From Clostridia bacterium (GTDB lineage: Bacteria; Bacillota_A; Clostridia; Christensenellales; Aristaeellaceae), in contig CAAEDZ010000063.1 in NCBI GenBank assembly GCA_900754775.1, positions 1-5,830 of the forward strand: a stretch of DNA of 5,830 nucleotides, given 5' to 3'. Shown here in pieces: positions 1 to 5,203 of this stretch. The notes under the pieces were generated by a model. It was not told the origin of the DNA. It made no database searches and saw only the letters and a list, made by a program, of their open reading frames with translations. The translations under genes and the position numbers were made by a program. Every line of letters begins with the position of its first letter. The stretch's first letter is position 1.

Positions 1-71
1 CTGCGCTCCATGAGGCCACCGCGTTCACGCAACCATCCCGCGGGGAGAACGGCGGGCTCTGCCCGCACCCG

Positions 72-104
72 CCCAAGGGAGCAATCCCTTGGGAATCCCT
101 TTTT
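72..104 (+). terminator. Possible rho-independent terminator, plus-strand direction
   Basis: A perfect 9-bp inverted repeat (72-80 with 85-93) encloses a GCAA loop, which fits the stable GNRA tetraloop class when read on the plus strand. A run of five T lies at 100-104, six bases after the stem, so the layout fits a plus-strand terminator better than a minus-strand one. It could end a plus-strand gene lying to the left of the window and converging on hydA. The gap between stem and T-run is longer than ideal, so a dispersed palindromic repeat is an alternative. Confidence 0.45.
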
Positions 105-152
105 GGGGACCGGCCTCGTCTTTCCCCGTCTCCCGTCCCCCAAAACGCCGCA

Positions 153-190
153 GGCGGCAGGCCCCTGCTCGTGGGCCTGCCGCCGTCTAC
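153..190 (-). repeat. Hairpin element B with loop ACGAGCAG and flank GTAGAC
   Basis: Read on the minus strand this is GTAGAC followed directly by a perfect 12-bp stem (184-173 pairing with 164-153) around the 8-base loop ACGAGCAG. The stem is almost all G and C. It shares loop, loop-proximal CCC/GGG pairs and the 5' GTAGAC flank with element A at 223-262, while the outer stem sequence is different. A few T follow after a GC-rich stretch (145-142), too far away for a classical terminator. I infer a second copy of a structured repeat, or a transcript-end hairpin. Confidence 0.75.
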
Positions 191-222
191 CCGCACCACC
201 GCCCCATACGGAACGAAACGAA

Positions 223-262
223 GCACCCATGCCCCCTGCTCGTGGGGCATGGGTGCGTCTAC
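223..262 (-). repeat. Hairpin element A with loop ACGAGCAG and flank GTAGAC; candidate operon terminator
   Basis: On the minus strand GTAGAC (262-257) is followed by a perfect 13-bp stem (256-244 with 235-223) around the loop ACGAGCAG. It begins about 40 bases after the hydA stop and is followed by a moderately T-rich stretch (222-210), so it is the best candidate for the 3' end of the hydrogenase transcript. There is no clean T-run, so termination is uncertain. Its pairing with element B, which has the same loop and flank but a different stem, suggests a repeat family rather than a one-off terminator. Confidence 0.75.
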
Positions 263-298
263 ACAGCGCCGAAGGCACTGGCTGGCGGCACTGCCGCC

Positions 299-1720
299 CT
301 AGGGGGCGGAGGTGATGGTGTCGGAGATGCGCTTTTCCATGGCCTCCATGCCGTAGCGGTCGATCTCGCCCTTGTCCTTGGGGCCGTGGGTGAGACAGCC
401 TGCGCCGCCAATGCAGCCGCCTGTGCAGGCCATGCCTTCGATGAAGTTGAAGTCCTTCACGCCGCGGCTGGCCTTGAGAAGCGCCATGCGGCAGGCCTCG
501 ATGCCGTCGCAGGGCATGGCCTTGACGGTGAAATTCAGGCCCTGCTCGTAAACGGCCTCGGCCACGGCGTCGCTGACGCCGCCGCTGCGGGCAAAGATGC
601 GGCCGTAGTAGGAGGCGTTGTCCAGCACGTCCTCCTCCAGCTGCGAAAGGTCGATGTCGCGGCTGTCGATGAGCGCCTGTAATTCCTCAAAGGTCAGCAC
701 GCAGTCCACATACAGCTTGACCGTCTCGCGCTGGATCTCCGCCTTCTTGGCCGTGCAGGGGCCGACAAAGATAATCTTGCACCCGGGGTCGGACTCCTTG
801 ACGTACTTGGCGATCATCGCCATGGGCGAAAGATTGCTGGAGATGTGATCCTTGAGCTTGGGGAACTCGGTCTGCACATAGTGGACAAAGGCCGGGCAGC
901 AGGAACTGGTGAGGAAGCCCTTTTCGGCAAGTTCCTGCGCCTCGTGCCATGCGACCATGTCCGCGCCCATGGCGGCCTCGACCACGCTGAAGAAGCCCAT
1001 CTTCTTCATGGCGGTGATCACCTGGCCGACCTTGGCGTAGCGGAACTGGCTGACGATGGAGGGCGCGACCACGCCGTAGACGCGCGGCCCGTCCTGCTCG
1101 GTGGCTTCGCGCAGCATGCGGATGGCGTCGAGGATGAACGACTTGTCCACCGGCGCGCCGAACGGGCACATGTAGACGCAGGCGCCGCAGGAAGTGCATT
1201 TCTCCTCGTCGATCTTGGCAATCTTGCGCTCGTCCATGTGGATGGCGTGTACCTTGCAGGCCACCTCGCAGGGGCGCTTGCGGCTGGAAATGGCGTTGTA
1301 GGGGCAGACGGAGGCGCAGCGGCCACATTCGACGCACTTGGCGGGGTCGATGTGCGCCTTGAGCGTGCGGTCGAAGCTGATCGCCCCGCGCGGGCAGGCG
1401 GCCTCGCAGCGGTGCGCCAGACAGCCGCGGCAGTCCTCGGTGACGCGGTAGGTACTCACCGGGCACTCATCGCAGGCGATGTCGATGATCTTGATGATGT
1501 TCCTGTCGCCCTTCTCCCCGCCCATCGCCAGCTTGACGCGCTCGGCGGCGATGGCGCGCTCCTTGTAGATGCAGCAGCGCATGGTCGGCTCCGGGCCGGG
1601 CGCGATGGTCTTGGGGATGTCGAGATAGGCGTCCTGCAAGGTGTCCTCGTAGGCGTGGCGGGCGACCTCGCGCAGCACATCGTACTTGAGCTTCTGGACG
1701 TTGGTGTCGAATATCCGCAT
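299..1720 (-). CDS. hydA: [FeFe] hydrogenase, monomeric, group B-like
   Basis: A 473-residue protein, probably cytoplasmic (no signal peptide), that would interconvert protons and H2 using low-potential ferredoxin. The N-terminal half is Cys-rich: a C83/C86 pair, a Cx2Cx4Cx3CP motif (C97, C100, C105, C109), and two ferredoxin motifs Cx2Cx2Cx3CP (C129-C139 and C175-C185), with C151/C155 between. The H-cluster domain follows from about 213: L1 TSSCCPAF (C274, C275), L2 GPCTAKK (C322) and L3 GMACTGGCIGG (C432, C436), so all four Cys expected to hold the [4Fe-4S] part are present. L1 with PAF rather than PGW, and L2 with GPC rather than MPC, fit group B rather than the well-studied group A enzymes. 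There is no separate small-subunit domain. The ATG at 1720 follows a strong GGGAGGA ribosome site with about 5 bases spacing, 19 bases after the phosphatase stop. It is probably the last gene of the operon. Direction of catalysis is not visible from sequence. Confidence 0.93.
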   Translation of the reverse strand: MRIFDTNVQKLKYDVLREVARHAYEDTLQDAYLDIPKTIAPGPEPTMRCCIYKERAIAAERVKLAMGGEKGDRNIIKIIDIACDECPVSTYRVTEDCRGCLAHRCEAACPRGAISFDRTLKAHIDPAKCVECGRCASVCPYNAISSRKRPCEVACKVHAIHMDERKIAKIDEEKCTSCGACVYMCPFGAPVDKSFILDAIRMLREATEQDGPRVYGVVAPSIVSQFRYAKVGQVITAMKKMGFFSVVEAAMGADMVAWHEAQELAEKGFLTSSCCPAFVHYVQTEFPKLKDHISSNLSPMAMIAKYVKESDPGCKIIFVGPCTAKKAEIQRETVKLYVDCVLTFEELQALIDSRDIDLSQLEEDVLDNASYYGRIFARSGGVSDAVAEAVYEQGLNFTVKAMPCDGIEACRMALLKASRGVKDFNFIEGMACTGGCIGGAGCLTHGPKDKGEIDRYGMEAMEKRISDTITSAP

Positions 1721-1739
1721 AGCTTCCTCCCTCGGTGCT

Positions 1740-2912
1740 TTAGAAGTAACTCACCTTGATGCGTTTGCCCATCTTTTCCAGACACTTGGCCAGGTTTTCG
1801 ATGAGCTGTATCTTGATGCCGAAGGTGATCGGCAGATCGGGGTTCTGGTGCGCCGGGTTGATGGCGCGGCCGACGAAGAAGTTGATGTCCGTGGCCTTCT
1901 CAAACAGCTTCTGGGCGATCAGCGAAGCGCCGTCCTTCTTGCTGGTCCAGTCGGCGGAGGTGTCCTTGCCGGCGAGGAAGTCCTCGCCCAGTTTCAGCAC
2001 CTTGGAGATCGTCACCACGCCCTCGGTGACCAGATCCACGCCCTGCAATTTGGAGATGGGCGGGACTTCGGGGTCGAAGTAATCCAGCGTGGGGATGAGC
2101 GGCTTGCCCAGATAGCGCGAGGCGATGTTGGACGTGGTGCCGCCGCAGACGATCTTTTCACCCTCCTTGGCAAAGAAGAGGTTCATCATCTTGATGTCGT
2201 TCTTCGGGTCCGAAGGCGGGCCGATGACCAGATTGACGCTCTGGCGCGCGCGCACGCGCACCACGGCCACGGTGGTATCGTCGCCCGGCTCGCCCTCGTA
2301 GAGGCGGTTGCACTCATCGACGATGTTGGCGGCGATGTACTTGGCCGAATTGTCCGGGTGGTAGTTGGCCTCGGCAAAGTCGATGATGTTGTCCCGCTGC
2401 CAGCCGTAGTTGAACTCCTTGCCCACGCCGGCAAAGGGCGCGCCGTCGGACATGGCGATGAGTACATCGTTCTCCATGACCTCAAAGCGGCTCTCGTGGA
2501 TCTGCTTGCCGCCCACCTCGCGGGTGGAGACGGGGTAGTTGTAGCGCGTTCCGTTGCGCAGGACGATGACCGCGGGGTTGTCGAACTGTATCAGCTCCGC
2601 CACGCGGTTTTCGAGGATGCGGATGACGGTGAAGGTGGAATAGGCCACCTGCCGCACCTTGCACACCGGCAAGGTGCTGGCAATGGTGTCGATACATTCC
2701 TCGATGGGCATGCCGCCGGCCAGCATGGTGGAGATGATCTTGGAGGTCAGCGTGGAGAGGATGTTGGCCTTCACGCCGCTGCCCAGACCGTCGGCAAGCA
2801 CGAGGATGTTCTCGTTCTCCTTATCGACGATCTCCACGCGGTCGCCGCAGAGCTGCTCGCCGACATGGTTGAGCGAGATATAGCCGGTTTCCGTGCAGAG
2901 ATTATTCGTCAT
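1740..2912 (-). CDS. SpoIIE-family (PP2C-type) serine phosphatase linked to HydS
   Basis: A 390-residue soluble protein. Residues about 10-220 show the PP2C/SpoIIE metal-site pattern: GD (D24), LADGLGSG (D41, G42), MSDGAPFAG (D156, G157) and PGDDTTVAVV (D211, D212). The family removes phosphate from Ser/Thr on regulatory proteins using two divalent metals. Residues about 225-390 form a second region that I cannot assign, with a Gly/Thr-rich VCGGTTSN segment near 256-262 and a conserved-looking LVTEGVVTISKVL near 294-306. The ATG at 2912 lies inside the end of hydS (11-base overlap) and is preceded by AAAGGA at 2929-2924, so translation is probably coupled to hydS, which suggests matched amounts. 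Known phosphatase-linked sensory hydrogenases have this neighbour, so I infer it is the output partner of HydS. Its substrate and any opposing kinase are not in the window. Confidence 0.9.
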   Translation of the reverse strand: MTNNLCTETGYISLNHVGEQLCGDRVEIVDKENENILVLADGLGSGVKANILSTLTSKIISTMLAGGMPIEECIDTIASTLPVCKVRQVAYSTFTVIRILENRVAELIQFDNPAVIVLRNGTRYNYPVSTREVGGKQIHESRFEVMENDVLIAMSDGAPFAGVGKEFNYGWQRDNIIDFAEANYHPDNSAKYIAANIVDECNRLYEGEPGDDTTVAVVRVRARQSVNLVIGPPSDPKNDIKMMNLFFAKEGEKIVCGGTTSNIASRYLGKPLIPTLDYFDPEVPPISKLQGVDLVTEGVVTISKVLKLGEDFLAGKDTSADWTSKKDGASLIAQKLFEKATDINFFVGRAINPAHQNPDLPITFGIKIQLIENLAKCLEKMGKRIKVSYF

Positions 2913-4572
2913 GGCTCATCGCGTCCTTTAGCTTTGTGAGGGCGACCTTGGTCTCGGCGGTGGTCTCGCCCAGCAGCGAGGCGATCTCCTGCACCACGCG
3001 CATCTGCTTCTCGATTACTTGATCGGTCAGCTCCACCGTACTCTTTTTCAGTTCGCTCTGCTGCTTGCGCTCCTCCTCGCGGTCGGTGACGTCGCGCATG
3101 ATGCTGATGAGGATCTTGTACTGGCGGTCGTAGATGACCGTCTCGTCGACAAAGAGCTTGTATTCGGGCACATAGTGGCACTTGCCGCTGAAGCCGCGGC
3201 CGTCAAGCACCACCTTGAGGTAATTCGACGGATCGAGCATGCGCACCACCGGCGCGCCGACGATGTCGCCCGCGCAGGAGAGCTTGAACAGCCTGACCGC
3301 CGCCTGGTTGATCTGCTTGACGACGAGATCCTCGTCCATGACCAAAATGGCGTTGGGCGTGTTCTGGATGATCTTGTCGGAGAAGGACTCGGCCTTTTCC
3401 TTGAGGTAGGGCAGGCACATCTCGATCTCCGCCTTGCCCTGGCAGACGGCGATGGCCTTGTCGTAGCAGGTGGGATAGCCGCAGCAGCCGCAGTTGAACA
3501 TCTTGTCCGGCGTGGTCTTGCCCATGCGGTTGAGGACTTCCTGAATGGCCTCGTTGCCGGGCATGACGCGCTTTAAGCCGTCCGGGGCGTAGCGCTCGCG
3601 CAGGTCGTTGGGCGCTTCGACGTCAAAGAGATCGTCGCCGGCGTAGTTCTCCACCTTCATGGCGCCGAGCATGCGCTTTTTCTTGTGTTCGCGCATGACC
3701 GGGCCGTTGATGCAGCTGCCCTCGCAGGCGGACATTTCGATAAAGACGTGTTCGGAGGCGTCGTCGCGCAGCTCGTCCAGCACGGCGCGGATGTTGAGCA
3801 TGCCGTCCACGGCGATGCGGGTGCAGTCGATGTCCTTGTTAAGCGTGCTTAAAATGCCGCCCGTGGTGGGATAGCGGCGGGAGGCGGGCTTTTTGTCCAC
3901 GGCGCCGTGGTGGCGGACCGGGGCGACGCCCTCCTCGGCCATCCAGGCGATCAGTTCCTCAAAGGTGAGGCAGGCGTCCACGCTGGCGGACTGGTCGGCC
4001 TCGCGCTTTTTGGCGATGCAAGGGCCGATGAAGACGGTGAAGGCGTCCTTGTCGCGCTTTTTCAGCACGTCGCAGTGGGCGATCATCGGCGTCTTGACCG
4101 GCAAGAGGTGGCCAAGCAGGTCGGGATAGTACTTCTCGATCAGCGAATTGACCGCCGGGCAGCAGCTGGAGATCATCGCGCCGGAATCCTTGCGCATGAA
4201 CGGCTCGTAGGCGCGCGAGACCAGCTCCGCGCCCACGGCGGTCTCCTCCGCGTCGGCAAAGCCGAGCTTTTTGAGGGTATCGCGCATGTCCTCGATGGTG
4301 TCCACTTCCATGGCCACAGGGAAAGACGGGGCCACGCTGGCCACCACGCGCTTGCCCGCGCGGATGGCGTCGCGCACGGTGGGCACGTCCTCGCGGATGC
4401 GCTTGGCGTTCTGCGGGCAGGTGACGTAGCAGTTGCCGCACAGCACGCACTCGTCGGCGATGATGTTGGCCTGACTGTTGGCAAAGCCGATGGCCTTCAC
4501 CGGGCAGGCGCGGATGCAGGCGTAGCAGTCCTTGCAGCGCGCCTCGTTGAGCTTGAGGTATTCGTTCTTCAT
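2902..4572 (-). CDS. hydS: Sensory [FeFe] hydrogenase, HydS type (group C-like) with Fe-S and PAS domains
   Basis: A 556-residue cytoplasmic protein. Order of parts: two [4Fe-4S] ferredoxin motifs (C13, C16, C19, C23 and C42, C45, C48, C52); an H-cluster domain at about 70-300 with L1 SSCCPAVN (C137, C138), L2 GPCIAKK (C185) and L3 EMSACEGSCING (C283, C287); a four-Cys Fe-S domain with CGCCGYPTC (C361, C364, C369 and distal C386); a PAS domain at about 400-497; and a Lys/Glu-rich helix, probably coiled coil, to the end. This architecture matches HydS proteins, thought to sense H2 or redox state rather than turn over H2 quickly. The altered L3 (SACEGSC instead of MACPGGC) and L2 (GPC instead of MPC) fit the sensory class. 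The adjacent phosphatase suggests the phosphatase-linked subtype (C3). Start: ATG at 4572 with AGGCGG nine bases upstream is preferred; GTG at 4578 would add two residues. Confidence 0.92.
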   Translation of the reverse strand: MKNEYLKLNEARCKDCYACIRACPVKAIGFANSQANIIADECVLCGNCYVTCPQNAKRIREDVPTVRDAIRAGKRVVASVAPSFPVAMEVDTIEDMRDTLKKLGFADAEETAVGAELVSRAYEPFMRKDSGAMISSCCPAVNSLIEKYYPDLLGHLLPVKTPMIAHCDVLKKRDKDAFTVFIGPCIAKKREADQSASVDACLTFEELIAWMAEEGVAPVRHHGAVDKKPASRRYPTTGGILSTLNKDIDCTRIAVDGMLNIRAVLDELRDDASEHVFIEMSACEGSCINGPVMREHKKKRMLGAMKVENYAGDDLFDVEAPNDLRERYAPDGLKRVMPGNEAIQEVLNRMGKTTPDKMFNCGCCGYPTCYDKAIAVCQGKAEIEMCLPYLKEKAESFSDKIIQNTPNAILVMDEDLVVKQINQAAVRLFKLSCAGDIVGAPVVRMLDPSNYLKVVLDGRGFSGKCHYVPEYKLFVDETVIYDRQYKILISIMRDVTDREEERKQQSELKKSTVELTDQVIEKQMRVVQEIASLLGETTAETKVALTKLKDAMSHDE

Positions 4573-4764
4573 GAACACTGACCGCCTTTCGGTGGATGGG
4601 CTGTGATCGGCGGGCGAGGGTGCGCAAAGGGGCGTCCGCTCCCCGCAAGGGCAGGGCGGGAACGCTCATTGCGCGGCCATCGCGGGCGGGGACGGCCCGC
4701 ATGCCCGCGGCAAGGCAGCAAAGCCGCCGCGCAAGGGGTGCGCACGGCCCTGCTCTGTCTTCCC
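4573..4764 (-). other. GC-rich, hairpin-rich spacer between ferredoxin gene and hydS
   Basis: 192 bases with no recognisable gene inside a run of otherwise tightly packed genes. Read on the minus strand it can form several consecutive stems: GCGCA/TGCGC at 4743-4729 with a CCCCT loop; GGCGGC/GCTGCC at 4728-4714 with a TTT loop and one G-U pair; CGCGGGC/GCCCGCG at 4709-4703 with 4687-4681; and a 7-bp stem around a CCTGCCCTT loop near 4665-4635. No T-run or good -10 box is evident, so it looks neither like a standard terminator nor a standard internal promoter. It may set the relative expression of the ferredoxin and the distal genes through RNA processing or partial termination; this is inference. 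Confidence 0.5.
4582..4587 (-). promoter_or_regulatory. Ribosome binding site deciding the hydS start
   Basis: Read on the minus strand this is AGGCGG, one mismatch from AGGAGG. It lies nine bases before ATG 4572 but only three before GTG 4578, so it favours the ATG. The overlapping AAAGG at 4589-4585 is six bases from the GTG, which leaves the alternative open. The site is weaker than those of the ferredoxin gene and hydA, hinting at lower translation of the sensor. Confidence 0.55.
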
Positions 4765-5007
4765 CTACTGGACCTTGGGCAGGATCTCCTTTTCAAAGAA
4801 GGTCTGCACATCCTCGGGCTTGAGGGAGAACTTCTGGTCGTCCACGGTGAGGCAGACGCCGTTCTGGCAGTCGCCCATGCAGAAGCGGCCGGCCATTTCC
4901 ACCTTGTCTTCCAGGCCATTCTGCTTGACCAGAGCCTGCAGGCCCTCGACGATCTGACGCGAACCCTTGAGGTGGCAGGAGCTACCGATGCAGATGGTGA
5001 TCTTCAT
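4765..5007 (-). CDS. Small thioredoxin-fold [2Fe-2S] ferredoxin (NuoE-like)
   Basis: An 80-residue protein with the four Cys of the NuoE/thioredoxin-like ferredoxin family: CIGSSC near the N-terminus (C6, C11) and CMGDC (C43, C47), the latter followed by NGVCLTVD. The spacing matches the C-terminal half of NuoE or the gamma subunit of electron-bifurcating hydrogenases, but the N-terminal helical half is absent, as in stand-alone family members. C52 is an additional Cys outside the expected ligand set. It probably carries one electron at a time in the cytoplasm, perhaps to or from HydS or the downstream hydrogenase; the partner is inferred from neighbourhood only. The ATG at 5007 has an excellent AGGAGG at 5020-5015 with seven bases spacing. 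It appears to be the first gene of the unit, directly behind the promoter at 5076-5105. Confidence 0.9.
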   Translation of the reverse strand: MKITICIGSSCHLKGSRQIVEGLQALVKQNGLEDKVEMAGRFCMGDCQNGVCLTVDDQKFSLKPEDVQTFFEKEILPKVQ

Positions 5008-5031
5008 GTGATTTCCTCCTAATATCCTTTC

Positions 5032-5049
5032 GGCCGGGCGGACCCGGCC
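5032..5049 (-). promoter_or_regulatory. 5'-UTR stem-loop ahead of the ferredoxin gene
   Basis: A perfect 7-bp all-GC inverted repeat (5049-5043 with 5038-5032) around a TCCG loop on the minus strand. It lies between the predicted transcription start and the AGGAGG site, ending 11 bases before it. It is too short and lacks a T-run for a terminator. It may stabilise the 5' end of the operon mRNA or tune ribosome access. Confidence 0.55.
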
Positions 5050-5054
5050 AGAAT

Positions 5055-5065
5055 GCCATGATGGC
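5055..5065. promoter_or_regulatory. Short palindrome just downstream of the predicted start site
   Basis: GCCAT and ATGGC flank a single central base, giving an 11-base near-perfect palindrome at about +4 to +14 of the predicted transcript. Its position would suit a repressor half-site pair, but palindromes of this length arise readily by chance, so this is a weak call. Confidence 0.25.
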
Positions 5066-5070
5066 CCACA

Positions 5071-5087
5071 TTGTGATTATAACACAA
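5071..5087. promoter_or_regulatory. Inverted repeat TTGTG-N7-CACAA centred on the -10 box; Rex-like operator candidate
   Basis: The perfect 5-base arms TTGTG (5071-5075) and CACAA (5083-5087) enclose the -10 hexamer, an ideal position for a repressor. The arms match those of Rex, the NADH/NAD+-sensing repressor of fermentation and hydrogenase genes in Firmicutes, whose sites are usually TTGTGAA-N4-TTCACAA. The spacer here is seven bases instead of eight and the inner bases do not follow the AA/TT pattern, so a different regulator or chance is possible. Confidence 0.4.
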
Positions 5088-5105
5088 ACAGCCCACAAAT
5101 CGCAA
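5076..5105 (-). promoter_or_regulatory. Sigma-A type promoter of the ferredoxin-hydS-phosphatase-hydA unit
   Basis: On the minus strand a consensus TATAAT -10 box (5081-5076) is preceded by TG one base upstream, making an extended -10. An 18-base spacer separates it from TTGCGA (5105-5100), which matches four of six bases of the -35 consensus. Transcription would start near 5069, leaving a leader of about 60 bases before the ATG at 5007. The surrounding 60 bases are distinctly AT-richer than the rest of the window, which supports a promoter. Confidence 0.75.
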
Positions 5106-5159
5106 GATGAAATGCAACATATGGCATGCGGGAAATGATATGCCGCGCGGACATCCAAA

Positions 5160-5184
5160 GCCCCGTTCCGGGTGGGAACGGGGC
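5160..5184 (-). terminator. Probable terminator hairpin after glycogen synthase
   Basis: A perfect 10-bp inverted repeat (5184-5175 with 5169-5160) with a CACCC loop on the minus strand begins about 20 bases after the glgA stop codon. Only three T follow before GG, so the U-tract is weak, but the position between a stop codon and a new promoter makes terminator the natural reading. It separates glgA from the hydrogenase unit. Confidence 0.6.
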
Positions 5185-5203
5185 CCTGCGTCGGTCCGAT
5201 GGG

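Larger units (their letters stand above)
1..298. other. Gene-free region downstream of the hydrogenase operon
   Basis: I see no credible gene here. The open frames across it are GC-rich reading frames with low-complexity Pro/Arg-rich translations and no recognisable motif. What it does hold is secondary structure: a 6-bp GC stem with a TCT loop at 52-66, a 9-bp stem with a GCAA tetraloop at 72-93, and two related long hairpins at 153-190 and 223-262, described separately. The hydA stop codon (TAG) lies at 299-301, so this is the 3' flank of the hydrogenase transcript, and the hairpins probably help to end or stabilise it. Confidence 0.7.

Noticed and set aside
153..262. Two similar elements as a minimal CRISPR array
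   Set aside because: Only two copies, the shared parts are short loop and flank segments, the stems differ, and the intervening bases do not form repeat-spacer units.
89..682. Plus-strand open frame crossing the hairpin region into hydA
   Set aside because: It overlaps the conserved C-terminal H-cluster part of hydA and contains the structured noncoding hairpins; no motif supports it.
845..1759. 304-codon plus-strand open frame opposite hydA
   Set aside because: It is a mirror of the hydrogenase reading frame, rich in Ala, Asp and Val, with no recognisable motif.
1686..2939. Long open frame on the plus strand (417 codons) opposite the phosphatase gene
   Set aside because: It is antisense to a gene with clear PP2C motifs, its translation is Val/Asp/Gly/His-rich low complexity, and such mirror frames are expected from the strong third-position GC bias of the real gene.
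4573..4764. A small gene hidden between the ferredoxin gene and hydS
   Set aside because: The frames are open only because of high GC; translations are Arg/Pro-rich, lack motifs, and no start with a good ribosome site fits within the spacer.
5071..5087. Calling the dyad a definite Rex or CRP/FNR site
   Set aside because: The arms fit, but the spacer is one base shorter than usual for either family and no regulator gene is visible, so it is kept as a candidate only.
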